Positions 47,831-58,352 of a stretch of DNA of 64,000 nucleotides are shown piece by piece. The notes under the pieces were generated by a model. The model made no database searches. It was not told where the DNA came from and saw nothing but the letters and a program-made list of their open reading frames with translations. Location: positions 10,478,001 to 10,542,000 of the forward strand of contig OY727097.1 in NCBI GenBank assembly GCA_963402885.1, given 5' to 3'. This DNA is from Antedon bifida. Its lineage: Eukaryota > Echinodermata > Crinoidea > Comatulida > Antedonidae. Positions within the stretch are counted from its first letter, which is position 1. The number at the start of each line of letters is the position of its first letter. A program made the translations under genes and the position numbers.

Positions 47831-50795
47831 ATTAATTGCTTAAAAAATAATTGAAATTGCATAGTAATAGTCAGGAAAGAGTTATTGACACTTCACCGGT
47901 ATAATAACTTTCAAACAATAGCCTATTTAAAATATTTTATGTATCAGCTACACTATATTTTTGATTGAATAGCAATGATAACTAAATTGAATTACAGATT
48001 AAAATAATATAGAAAAAATAGGCTATTTTAAATAGAATAATAGTAGGCCTATAAATAATTATTACCTTTGACACTGGAGAAATTCCCCATGCTTTGATCG
48101 AAACAAATTTTTCAACGAAGTCTAACTGCCCTGAAATGTAATGGCAATAATAGTTAACCGGATTGTCACATTCATGGTTAATTCAACCATTTGTTTTTTT
48201 TTTCATAAGCGAAATAAGTATCCTTTTGGCCGAAATTTAATAACTTTATAAAAACTACAAAATGACACATTAAATGTTTGATTCTATTCATATTTATTTT
48301 TCTTTGTGAGAAATATACGTTTTATTAATACGGTACGGCATTTTAATAATATTGATTACAATACAAAAGAAATTAAATAAAACAGTTTAAACATTAATTT
48401 ACCATTGAAAGAGAAGAAACTCTTAGGCCTATAGGCCTAGATCAATTATTTAAGATAATCCATACCCTAGCGTGTTTTCTATGCGTTTAATATGCTTATC
48501 AACGGAAAACCTTCGTACATAGATAGGGCATTTGAATAATGTTTTTCTCCCCTGAAGTTAACATTATAACAAAGAAAATAATTCATGTAAGGATGACTTT
48601 ACAAAATTAAATATTTTCATATTCTATTGAATTAATATCATCTTTAAATAAAATTCGTTTAAGATTTATCAGAAGTCTCTCCAACTGTGAACTTCAAAAG
48701 GTCTGCAGGTGGCGGCGTGCCATAGGCATTAAATGGTAGAATGTACGTTTGTAGGGTGTGAATGCTTCGCTTCACAATGTTACTATATCAAAAAAACCAC
48801 TTCATCGTTATTTGTTTGTGTTTTTATATGTAGAAAGTTGTTAAGCAACTTCAAGAACACCCAAAATAGAAACAATGATTCCCGTGTAATTTGTTAATTT
48901 GTACGGTAGCTACCAACAAATATTAAAATTAAAATTACCGTAGATAGACCTAAGCCCCCTACAAAAAAAACATAAAACGAGAACGGTAAAAAATATACTC
49001 CTACAAGTCCTACCGGGTGACGTGTAGGCCTAAAAAAAACCCCCAAAAAACTGTTTTGTACTTTTCTATAAGCAATAATATGTTGAGGCCCAATTGGTAT
49101 AGGCCTTAAACAAATGTTTGCGTGTTCTCATGAACGAATTTGGGGGAGTTACTAAGATGACGTAGATAGATATATTTTATTTCATTTAATTTCTCTTTAT
49201 TCGAAATTCAAAATTTACTCAACAATCTAGACTAATTGCAGTTAAAAAAAATCATTCCATTTTCTCGATTCAGCTAGAACATTCTCGTTTACAGAACTCA
49301 ATTTGAAAAGTACATTCGCACTAGGTCTACAATATAAAAGAAAGGAAATTTCGATATGAAACACACAAAGACTTCCTACATTTTGGTCACATTTTGTACA
49401 CCACCTACAGTCAATGACATGATTAAATGTTGATCATAAAGAAGTTTGTATTGAAATATTCTACTTTCATGACAAGACGTGCAAGCTGCACCTGCTTTTC
49501 TAATTAAACATTCAAAGAAATTTTAGGAAAACATTGTTTTTCTCTTTGCGGGTTCGTGCTAATGATGCTAACACATTTTAATAAACTTAATTGTTTGTCA
49601 TCTATAATCGTCTATAATTATTTCTTCTTTATTTAGGTCTATTATAATTATATGCATTTGTTATTTTTTCCTTATTTGTTTTATTTTCTCGTATCTATCA
49701 TGTTACACTTGCCATATCATCATGTTTTTTATATTTTAATATCACAATATACCTATCGCGTTAACTTTTGTTTACCCTAACTTCTTAGTTTTATATTTAA
49801 CAATATTGTTCAATTTACTGTTTCTTGTTTTCCCGTCTACCTTTACCATGATTCGTTATGTAAAACAAAATATAGACATTATTTAATTGACTGGTTTTTA
49901 ACACTAAAAGTAATATCAACGATTGGTAGTTTTCTAATGTTTAACTTGTCCAAATATAGGCATATATTGAGTTTGTAACATATTTCATAAGTCTAAAAAA
50001 TAAAACAAAATCATGTGTTTTTCATTTTCTACTACTTCATTTATTTTCTTGTGCCTTTTATTATTTGATACGATTCTACGAAGAATTTAAAAATTAACCT
50101 CCGCTCATGGTTGTTGTCCTTTACTTCTTGTACCTTATAAAACCAAGTTGAGTTCCAGTCAAAAATTGTAATTTTTATTTTTGATAGATGAATGGCTGAA
50201 AATGCCTATTCAAAGCATATAGCGTAAAATCAATTGTAATTTGTCCAAGTCAGCAACCTGTTGGATCGTTTTTGTAATTAAGTTATTTACTGAAATTTAA
50301 TGACTTATAAATATATATCAAGACGGTTATATGTAAATCACCCATCTTGATTTGCATTTAATGATATTAAAATAACACACTTAACACTTGACTTTTCCCG
50401 GCGTCGATATAAGTTAAAGTATTCCACAGCTGTTGAAAGAGGCTTGCCAAAACAACATATTGAAAACCCTTTACCACTGGAGTACCGGTACATGCCGTGG
50501 AAATGAACGTATGGATATCATATAGACGGAACAATATAGACGTATAACCGATAGTATCGACAGATTACCAGATTTAACAGATGTTTATATGTCCATCGAT
50601 TATATCATAAAGATATTATAGTTCACTATAATATATTTACGATTATAATATGGACGACAAGCTCATGTGATTATCTCCCCTGCAACTATGCCTATCTAAG
50701 CCTACTGTTAAGGGTATTTAACTAAGTATACATGTATCAAATATTGAATAAGAAATTTAGCTATGGGCAATGCAAACATTGTGAACCATGAACCA
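47831..50795. other. Non-coding, AT-rich
   Basis: No gene recognised. A small balanced patch around 48700 (TCTGCAGGTGGCGGCGTGCC) holds an E-box. Confidence 0.5.
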
Positions 50796-50921
50796 CACAC
50801 ACTGTGACATGTTGGGCCTAACAATCGGCCCGCTGCTTAGTAAGCCTGGCTATGGGTACACACACTGTGACATGTTGGGCCTAACAATCGACCCGCTGCT
50901 TAGTAAGCCTGGCTATGGGTA
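50796..50921 (+). repeat. 63-bp tandem duplication, 2 copies
   Basis: ACACACTGTGACATGTTGGG to CTTAGTAAGCCTGGCTATGG occurs twice with a 63-bp offset and one visible difference (GGCCCGC against GACCCGC). The near-identity implies a recent event. Confidence 0.92.
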
Positions 50922-52033
50922 CCCTGAAGTTACCAATTGTCATCGTAATAACACCAATGGTGTTACACAACGCCAAACCAGCAGGCCCATTTATATGGGC
51001 TTTAATTTCGAATAGAAAGACAATTTAACTAATGTTAAACAACAGTTAGTCAGTCATTCTACCTTTAGGTACTGCTTGGCGAATAAAGTCGCATGTATCA
51101 ACCCAGAGACTCTCTAATAAGCATTGGCAATTGAATCTCTCCAGCCTACAACCAGCATTTTCAAAATGAATATTCTTATACATCAGTCTTGGTTTTCTTT
51201 GTGTTTATTGGGGAAAATACATTCGAGTTTATTACAATTATAACTGAGTGGATTATAGATTATTCGTTGAGTAGAAAACGTGAAGGCCTATCTATATTTG
51301 GAGTTCCATTCGACCGATACGACACAGAGTATCACCGACAGCGCTTACGGAAAGCGGCAAGCTGTATTTCATTAATGTATAATTAATGTGTAGGTAAACA
51401 TTGTGAAATGTCTAATTTTGTAAACATTTGTTTTAAGAGTCATTAAAACTCTATCATCTTACAAGACCAATTTGTCTTCAACGATATTTATCAAAGTTGT
51501 ATTATTCAATAGTAAATTTAATCTAATGTTTAAATTACTTGTTTAAATGTATAACAATAATGGTACCGGTATTGATTAGTATTACTACTCCAATTATATT
51601 AATATAATGTTGTAAATATAAGTATGATTTAAATAATGATGATATTTATGTATATTTTGTATGTTTGATCATATTATAGTGAACTGTAATAATATCTTTT
51701 GGTTTGATGTACTGTAGTAATTTTGTGAATTAAAATAATGCAATAATGCAATACTTTAGGCTTTAATATTTATTTTAATTCGTTTAGGCCTACACAATAA
51801 GTATGACGGAAACGACTTTCCATTTGTTTTGAAAAAAAACCCTGTAAATGTTTTAGGTTATACTTCAGTTAAGTTAGATTCCATTATACAACTATTTATA
51901 ACAAACCGGAACTTCATGTTATAGGCCTATAGTTTTATTTTTATTCAAAAAATATCTTATATATCTGCGGCTTATTATTAGCCTGTCATGGTTGACCTGT
52001 ACCTATCTTTTCGATACTTCCTCCTTTAAAAAA

Positions 52034-52155
52034 TGTATTTATTCATTTTTATTTATTTTTTTATTTACTTAATTATTTTTATTTACCGTATTTAGGCCTA
52101 TTTATATATTTATTTATTATTTTTCTTATTTATTTATTTATTTATTTATTTATTA
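52034..52155. repeat. (TTTA)n-rich microsatellite
   Basis: Imperfect TTTA/TTTT units, cleanest over the last about 35 bases. Confidence 0.9.
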
Positions 52156-52434
52156 AGGTTCGCCCACTTCAATATGTTTGTCTTCATCTTTCCGGGCATC
52201 TGCCTTCATTCTCTGACCTATTATAATTATATCATTTGCATTGTATTTTTCCTTACCTTTTTTGTCAGAGTTTGTAAATAAATGTTATGAAATGAAAACA
52301 TTAGGTGTATTTTAACTTATAACAAAATACAGTGTAAGCATATCGTAGTTATACAAATAGTTAATCCATTTTAAGATACTTTCGGGACCCAACCCACTGA
52401 GAAGTTACTATCCTCTTAAACATAGGGATTGTCC

Positions 52435-52530
52435 GTAGTGTTAAAACATATATAATTTGTTACAGTTTCTCTGAGACCTGTGTTAAAACATATAATCATC
52501 CTTTGTTCCAGTTTCACTGGGAATTATTCC
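52435..52530 (+). repeat. Short imperfect tandem duplication
   Basis: GTGTTAAAACATATATAATT...TTACAGTTTC and GTGTTAAAACATATAATCAT...TTCCAGTTTC are two copies about 54 bases apart. Confidence 0.7.
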
Positions 52531-52557
52531 TTTAGAAGTTGGCTGTAATACTAAAAT

Positions 52558-52586
52558 ACGAACGAGAGGTAGTACCTCTCGTTCGT
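52558..52586. repeat. Perfect inverted repeat, 14-bp arms
   Basis: ACGAACGAGAGGTA, one G, then TACCTCTCGTTCGT. An almost gapless cruciform-capable palindrome, far more G/C-rich than its flanks. Confidence 0.95.
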
Positions 52587-53912
52587 TTTATGCGAAAGTT
52601 TCCTCTTGACAATAATAGTGTCAACTAAAACGGTATGATTACTACTAATGACAGACCAGAATGAGAAATTGATCTTGATGAAAAAATTCCCTACACTTAA
52701 TGTTTCTAAATGACATTCACATATTCAGAATTGCAGAAAATATCATTGCCAAAGTCTATTTTCACTAATTAATTAATAGAATAACTTGTTGCATGTTTTT
52801 AATTAAGGGTTTGCTTTGTTTAATATGAGTTGACCTACGATTCGATTTTTTTACCCAGTGTGACACTAATTAGTAATAAAATACATTTGCACTTTTCAAA
52901 AGTCAAGTTTCTGTACCTGACTGTTTTCTGTATTTGTAGACCTATTAATGACTTTCTAAAATGCATTATTTCTTTGTGAAAACCTAGAATTCGACATAAT
53001 TTACGAGTTTAGGGGGATTCGCTCTAGGCCCAGGACCTCCATCTAATACGCCGTCGAAGGCTAGCCCAAACGGACTTATTGTCCGCGTAAGAAATCCAGC
53101 TGAGTCGCTAAGCTTAAGGCTTACTTCGGCCTGTTTAAATCTATTAAAAAGTGTAAGAAAGAGATAACGAATTAAGACAATTAATCTTTGGGAGGTATCA
53201 TATTAAGTCAGAAATGATTGGTAACACAGGTAAACGGCATTAAACATGTACTTGAAGTAACTTCTCGTATTGTGGTTCTCATCCATTGTGATTGTTCTGA
53301 AATAACATTAACTGCAGCCTAAAAATATTGCTGACGGCCACGTCTGCGTAAAGCATGGTCTGTCAAACTTTCTCCAAGGTGCAATATCCGTGAGATTCCA
53401 CTATGGCATTGATGAATCCAACCTGCCTTAAAAACAATAATTTAATTGTCCGAATAGAATTTAAATGTCTAAATGTTCGTTCGTATGCCTACATAATTAT
53501 GCATGCAATAATATCAGTTCAAATATCTATCCATGTAAGCCCGATAAATAATACATTTCCTAAATAATTAAAATAGAAATAAATATTTTACCTCTGTCAA
53601 GCACCCAGTTTTCTCTCACAGTATCATGCCTGGAAACAGCCATGTAGTTTCTTTTCCACAGACTGCAAAGTTTCTCTCTCAATACTGGTTATGTCTTGGT
53701 TTAAATTCAATCTCATCATTGAAATGTGTATAGTTTACAAGAAGTTGTTTTCGTATGTGCATAATGGGAAATATTTAATAACATTAGGGTTAAATGTTGT
53801 TGTTTAGAGAATAAAAACACGAACTAGTGATGTATTAGTTAATAACATCTGTTGTGTATTCATCAATTAAAAAAAACCAAATAGACCTAAACTGTTTTAT
53901 TACTTTTCAGAA
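52587..53912. other. Non-coding, unassigned
   Basis: No gene found. A small balanced patch at 53010-53130 (GGCCCAGGACCTCCATCT and following) is unexplained. Confidence 0.5.
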
Positions 53913-53992
53913 GAATATGCTCAGATAGCGCGTTGGACTTCTATTGTTCTGACGACATTCAAAGGTTGTGGGTTCGAGTCTCACTGGAGATG
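53913..53992 (+). pseudogene. tRNA-Arg(UCU) leading copy, 5' end decayed
   Basis: From ATAGCGCGTTGGACTTC onward it matches the array consensus, with intron and T-arm, but the acceptor 5' half and start of the D-arm are replaced (AAGAATATGCTCAG) and the acceptor 3' half reads TCACTGGAGATG. It marks the left edge of the array. Confidence 0.85.
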
Positions 53993-54096
53993 TATACTTA
54001 AAAAAAAATCCTGACTAAATTGTAATTATTTGCTTCATTCTAAAAAACAATTAATGATGAAATATGTTTATTCCAAACAATAATTGTCGTGTAGTT

Positions 54097-54182
54097 GTCT
54101 CCGTGGCGCAATGGATAGCGCGTTGGGCTTCTATTGTTCAGACGATATTCGAAGGTTGTGGGTTCGAGTCCCACCGGAGATG
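54097..54182 (+). tRNA. tRNA-Arg(UCU) copy 1, 13-nt intron
   Basis: Acceptor GTCTCCG/CGGAGAT with discriminator G, D-stem GCGC/GCGC, anticodon TCT, T-arm GTGGG-TTCGAGT-CCCAC. The intron TTGTTCAGACGAT lies after position 37 and leaves a 73-nt tRNA. This copy has G31 and a changed 3' strand (TTCGA), still pairable through G-U pairs. Confidence 0.85.
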
Positions 54183-54302
54183 TAAGCTTTTTTTTTAAAT
54201 TCCTGCCCAGAGTTTGTCTAATTTATAAATATTTGCCTTATGCTAAAAAACAATTAATGATTAAATAATATGTTTATTCCAAACAATAACTGTCGTGTAG
54301 TT

Positions 54303-54388
54303 GTCTCCGTGGCGCAATGGATAGCGCGTTGGACTTCTATTGTTCAGACGATATTCAAAGGTTGTGGGTTCGAGTCCCACCGGAGATG
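54303..54388 (+). tRNA. tRNA-Arg(UCU) copy 2, 13-nt intron
   Basis: Consensus sequence with full cloverleaf (anticodon stem TTGGA/TTCAA). Followed by a T8-9 terminator. Confidence 0.92.
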
Positions 54389-54507
54389 TAACCTTTTTTT
54401 TTAATTCCTGCCCAGAGTTTGTCTAATTTATAAATATTTGCCTTATGCTAAAAAACAATTAATGATGAAATAATATGTTTATTCCAAACAATAATTGTCG
54501 TGTAGTT

Positions 54508-54580
54508 GTCTCCGTGGCGCAATGGATAGCGCGTTGGACTTCTATTGTTCAGACGATATTCAAAGGTTGTGGGTTCGATG
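54508..54580 (+). pseudogene. tRNA-Arg(UCU) copy 3, T-arm and acceptor deleted
   Basis: Normal up to GGGTTCGA, then jumps to TGTATAC: 13 bp (the T-stem 3' half and acceptor 3' half) are gone. The deletion lies between two GA dinucleotides. A mature tRNA cannot form. Confidence 0.93.
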
Positions 54581-54694
54581 TATACTTTTTTTAAATTCTT
54601 GCTCAAGTGTTGGCCTCATTTTTAATTATTAATTTTGCTAAAAAACAATTAATGATGAAATATGGTTATATCAAACAATAATTGCCGTGTAGTT

Positions 54695-54780
54695 GTCTCC
54701 GTGGCGCAATGGATAGCGCGTTGGACTTCTATTGTTCAGACGATATTCAAAGGTTGTGGGTTCGAGTCCCACCGGAGATG
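54695..54780 (+). tRNA. tRNA-Arg(UCU) copy 4, 13-nt intron
   Basis: Consensus sequence, intact cloverleaf, T-run follows. Confidence 0.92.
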
Positions 54781-54895
54781 TATACTTTTTTTTTAATTCC
54801 TGCTTAAGTTTTGGCCTCATTTTTAATTATTAATTTTGCTAAAAAACAATTAATGATGAAATATGGTTATATCAAACAATAATTGCCGTGTAGTT

Positions 54896-54982
54896 GTCTC
54901 CGTGGCGCAATGGATAGCGCGTTGGACTTCTATTTGTTCAGACGATATTGAAAGGTTGTGGGTTCGAGTCCCACCGGAGATG
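54896..54982 (+). tRNA. tRNA-Arg(UCU) copy 5, 14-nt intron, stem mismatch
   Basis: The intron has an extra T. The 3' anticodon strand is TTGAA and not TTCAA, giving a G29-G41 mismatch. It may be a weaker gene. Confidence 0.8.
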
Positions 54983-55096
54983 TATACTTTTTTTAAATTC
55001 CTGCTTAAGTTTTGGCCTCATTTTTAATTATTAATTTTGCTAAAAAACAATTAATGATGAAATATGGTTATATCAAACAATAATTGCCGTGTAGTT

Positions 55097-55183
55097 GTCT
55101 CCGTGGCGCAATGGATAGCGCGTTGGACTTCTATTTGTTCAGACGACATTCAAAGGTTGTGGGTTCGAGTTCCACCGGAGATG
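55097..55183 (+). tRNA. tRNA-Arg(UCU) copy 6, 14-nt intron
   Basis: Intact cloverleaf; the T-stem has T61 and not C61 (GAGTTCCAC), a tolerated G-U pair. The intron ends GACGAC. Confidence 0.88.
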
Positions 55184-55306
55184 TATACTTTTTTAAATTC
55201 CTGCCTAAGAGTTGGCCTAATTTTTAATTAATTATTTTGCTTTATGCTAAAAAACAATTAATGATTAAATAATATGGTTATACCAAGTATTAGTTATCGT
55301 GTAGTT

Positions 55307-55393
55307 GTCTCCGTGGCGCAATGGATAGCGCGTTGGACTTCTATTTGTTCAGACGACATTCAAAGGTTGTGGGTTCGAGTCCCACCGGAGATG
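55307..55393 (+). tRNA. tRNA-Arg(UCU) copy 7, 14-nt intron
   Basis: Consensus exons with the GACGAC intron form. Its 5' flank (AAGTATTAGTTATCGTGTAG) differs from the other classes. Confidence 0.92.
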
Positions 55394-55513
55394 TAAGCTT
55401 TTTTTTTAAATTCCTGCCCAGAGTTTGTCTAATTTATAAATATTTGCCTTATGCTAAAAAACAATTAATGATTAAATAATATGTTTATTCCAAACAATAA
55501 CTGTCGTGTAGTT

Positions 55514-55599
55514 GTCTCCGTGGCGCAATGGATAGCGCGTTGGACTTCTATTGTTCAGACGATATTCAAAGGTTGTGGGTTCGAGTCCCACCGGAGATG
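55514..55599 (+). tRNA. tRNA-Arg(UCU) copy 8, 13-nt intron
   Basis: Counterpart of copy 2 in the next higher-order unit; consensus sequence. Confidence 0.92.
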
Positions 55600-55718
55600 T
55601 AACCTTTTTTTTTAATTCCTGCCCAGAGTTTGTCTAATTTATAAATATTTGCCTTATGCTAAAAAACAATTAATGATGAAATAATATGTTTATTCCAAAC
55701 AATAATTGTCGTGTAGTT

Positions 55719-55791
55719 GTCTCCGTGGCGCAATGGATAGCGCGTTGGACTTCTATTGTTCAGACGATATTCAAAGGTTGTGGGTTCGATG
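55719..55791 (+). pseudogene. tRNA-Arg(UCU) copy 9, same 13-bp deletion
   Basis: Counterpart of copy 3 with an identical deletion, so the broken gene was amplified with its unit. Confidence 0.93.
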
Positions 55792-55905
55792 TATACTTTT
55801 TTTAAATTCTTGCTCAAGTGTTGGCCTCATTTTTAATTATTAATTTTGCTAAAAAACAATTAATGATGAAATATGGTTATATCAAACAATAATTGCCGTG
55901 TAGTT

Positions 55906-55991
55906 GTCTCCGTGGCGCAATGGATAGCGCGTTGGACTTCTATTGTTCAGACGATATTCAAAGGTTGTGGGTTCGAGTCCCACCGGAGATG
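55906..55991 (+). tRNA. tRNA-Arg(UCU) copy 10, 13-nt intron
   Basis: Counterpart of copy 4; consensus sequence. Confidence 0.92.
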
Positions 55992-56106
55992 TATACTTTT
56001 TTTTTAATTCCTGCTTAAGTTTTGGCCTCATTTTTAATTATTAATTTTGCTAAAAAACAATTAATGATGAAATATGGTTATATCAAACAATAATTGCCGT
56101 GTAGTT

Positions 56107-56193
56107 GTCTCCGTGGCGCAATGGATAGCGCGTTGGACTTCTATTTGTTCAGACGATATTGAAAGGTTGTGGGTTCGAGTCCCACCGGAGATG
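56107..56193 (+). tRNA. tRNA-Arg(UCU) copy 11, 14-nt intron, stem mismatch
   Basis: Counterpart of copy 5, with the same G29-G41 mismatch. Confidence 0.8.
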
Positions 56194-56307
56194 TATACTT
56201 TTTTTAAATTCCTGCTTAAGTTTTGGCCTCATTTTTAATTATTAATTTTGCTAAAAAACAATTAATGATGAAATATGGTTATATCAAACAATAATTGCCG
56301 TGTAGTT

Positions 56308-56394
56308 GTCTCCGTGGCGCAATGGATAGCGCGTTGGACTTCTATTTGTTCAGACGACATTCAAAGGTTGTGGGTTCGAGTTCCACCGGAGATG
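56308..56394 (+). tRNA. tRNA-Arg(UCU) copy 12, 14-nt intron
   Basis: Counterpart of copy 6, with T61 in the T-stem. Confidence 0.88.
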
Positions 56395-56517
56395 TATACT
56401 TTTTTAAATTCCTGCCTAAGAGTTGGCCTAATTTTTAATTAATTATTTTGCTTTATGCTAAAAAACAATTAATGATTAAATAATATGGTTATACCAAGTA
56501 TTAGTTATCGTGTAGTT

Positions 56518-56604
56518 GTCTCCGTGGCGCAATGGATAGCGCGTTGGACTTCTATTTGTTCAGACGACATTCAAAGGTTGTGGGTTCGAGTCCCACCGGA
56601 GATG
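56518..56604 (+). tRNA. tRNA-Arg(UCU) copy 13, 14-nt intron
   Basis: Counterpart of copy 7; consensus exons. Confidence 0.92.
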
Positions 56605-56724
56605 TAAGCTTTTTTTTTAAATTCCTGCCCAGAGTTTGTCTAATTTATAAATATTTGCCTTATGCTAAAAAACAATTAATGATTAAATAATATGTTTATT
56701 CCAAACAATAACTGTCGTGTAGTT

Positions 56725-56810
56725 GTCTCCGTGGCGCAATGGATAGCGCGTTGGACTTCTATTGTTCAGACGATATTCAAAGGTTGTGGGTTCGAGTCCC
56801 ACCGGAGATG
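56725..56810 (+). tRNA. tRNA-Arg(UCU) copy 14, 13-nt intron
   Basis: Counterpart of copies 2 and 8; consensus sequence. Confidence 0.92.
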
Positions 56811-56929
56811 TAACCTTTTTTTTTAATTCCTGCCCAGAGTTTGTCTAATTTATAAATATTTGCCTTATGCTAAAAAACAATTAATGATGAAATAATATGT
56901 TTATTCCAAACAATAATTGTCGTGTAGTT

Positions 56930-57002
56930 GTCTCCGTGGCGCAATGGATAGCGCGTTGGACTTCTATTGTTCAGACGATATTCAAAGGTTGTGGGTTCGA
57001 TG
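56930..57002 (+). pseudogene. tRNA-Arg(UCU) copy 15, same 13-bp deletion
   Basis: Counterpart of copies 3 and 9, with an identical break. Confidence 0.93.
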
Positions 57003-57116
57003 TATACTTTTTTTAAATTCTTGCTCAAGTGTTGGCCTCATTTTTAATTATTAATTTTGCTAAAAAACAATTAATGATGAAATATGGTTATATCAAACAA
57101 TAATTGCCGTGTAGTT

Positions 57117-57202
57117 GTCTCCGTGGCGCAATGGATAGCGCGTTGGACTTCTATTGTTCAGACGATATTCAAAGGTTGTGGGTTCGAGTCCCACCGGAGA
57201 TG
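57117..57202 (+). tRNA. tRNA-Arg(UCU) copy 16, 13-nt intron
   Basis: Counterpart of copies 4 and 10; consensus sequence. Confidence 0.92.
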
Positions 57203-57317
57203 TATACTTTTTTTTTAATTCCTGCTTAAGTTTTGGCCTCATTTTTAATTATTAATTTTGCTAAAAAACAATTAATGATGAAATATGGTTATATCAAACA
57301 ATAATTGCCGTGTAGTT

Positions 57318-57404
57318 GTCTCCGTGGCGCAATGGATAGCGCGTTGGACTTCTATTTGTTCAGACGATATTGAAAGGTTGTGGGTTCGAGTCCCACCGGA
57401 GATG
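57318..57404 (+). tRNA. tRNA-Arg(UCU) copy 17, 14-nt intron, stem mismatch
   Basis: Counterpart of copies 5 and 11, with the G29-G41 mismatch. Confidence 0.8.
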
Positions 57405-57518
57405 TATACTTTTTTTAAATTCCTGCTTAAGTTTTGGCCTCATTTTTAATTATTAATTTTGCTAAAAAACAATTAATGATGAAATATGGTTATATCAAAC
57501 AATAATTGCCGTGTAGTT

Positions 57519-57605
57519 GTCTCCGTGGCGCAATGGATAGCGCGTTGGACTTCTATTTGTTCAGACGACATTCAAAGGTTGTGGGTTCGAGTTCCACCGG
57601 AGATG
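57519..57605 (+). tRNA. tRNA-Arg(UCU) copy 18, 14-nt intron
   Basis: Counterpart of copies 6 and 12, with T61 in the T-stem. Confidence 0.88.
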
Positions 57606-57728
57606 TATACTTTTTTAAATTCCTGCCTAAGAGTTGGCCTAATTTTTAATTAATTATTTTGCTTTATGCTAAAAAACAATTAATGATTAAATAATATGGT
57701 TATACCAAGTATTAGTTATCGTGTAGTT

Positions 57729-57815
57729 GTCTCCGTGGCGCAATGGATAGCGCGTTGGACTTCTATTTGTTCAGACGACATTCAAAGGTTGTGGGTTCGA
57801 GTCCCACCGGAGATG
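57729..57815 (+). tRNA. tRNA-Arg(UCU) copy 19, 14-nt intron
   Basis: Counterpart of copies 7 and 13 in body and 5' flank, but its 3' flank is GTATAC and not GTAAGC, which marks the duplication breakpoint. Confidence 0.92.
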
Positions 57816-57931
57816 TATACTTTTTTTTAAATTCCTGCCTAAGTGTTGGCCCAATTTTTAATTATTAATTTTGCTAAAAAAACAATTAATGATGAAATAT
57901 GGTTATACCAAACAATAATTGACGTGTAGTT

Positions 57932-58017
57932 GTCTCCGTGGCGCAATGGATAGCGCGTTGGACTTCTATTGTTCAGACGATATTCAAAGGTTGTGGGTTC
58001 GAGTCCCACCGGAGATG
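57932..58017 (+). tRNA. tRNA-Arg(UCU) copy 20, 13-nt intron
   Basis: Consensus sequence, outside the exact higher-order repeats; spacer diverged. Confidence 0.92.
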
Positions 58018-58142
58018 TAACTTTTTTTTTAAATTCCTGCCCAGAGTTTGCCTAATTTATAAATATTTGCCTTAGGCCTATGCTAAAAAACAATTAATGA
58101 TGAAATAATATGGTAATACCAAACAATAATTGCCGTGTAGTT

Positions 58143-58228
58143 GTCTCCGTGGCGCAATGGATAGCGCGTTGGACTTCTATTGTTCAGACGATATTCAAAG
58201 GTTGTGGGTTCGAGTCCCACCGGAGATG
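58143..58228 (+). tRNA. tRNA-Arg(UCU) copy 21, 13-nt intron
   Basis: Consensus sequence. The spacer before it contains an AGGCCT insertion (TTGCCTTAGGCCTATGCT). Confidence 0.92.
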
Positions 58229-58352
58229 CATACTTTTTTAAATTCCTGCCTAAGAGTTAGCCTAATTTTTAATTAATTATTTTGCTTTATGCTAAAAAAA
58301 CAATTAATGATTAAATAATATGGTTATACCAAGTATTTATTATCGTGTAGTT

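Larger units (their letters stand above)
54183..55393 (+). repeat. Higher-order repeat unit 1 (1,211 bp)
   Basis: Six tRNA units (starts 54303, 54508, 54695, 54896, 55097, 55307). Every start recurs exactly 1,211 and 2,422 bp later, and the spacers that I compared are identical, T-run lengths included. Confidence 0.93.
55394..56604 (+). repeat. Higher-order repeat unit 2 (1,211 bp)
   Basis: tRNA starts 55514, 55719, 55906, 56107, 56308 and 56518, each 1,211 bp after its counterpart in unit 1. Confidence 0.93.
56605..57815 (+). repeat. Higher-order repeat unit 3 (1,211 bp)
   Basis: tRNA starts 56725, 56930, 57117, 57318, 57519 and 57729. Past the last gene the flank changes from GTAAGC to GTATAC, so the periodicity ends inside or at the end of this gene. 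Confidence 0.93.
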
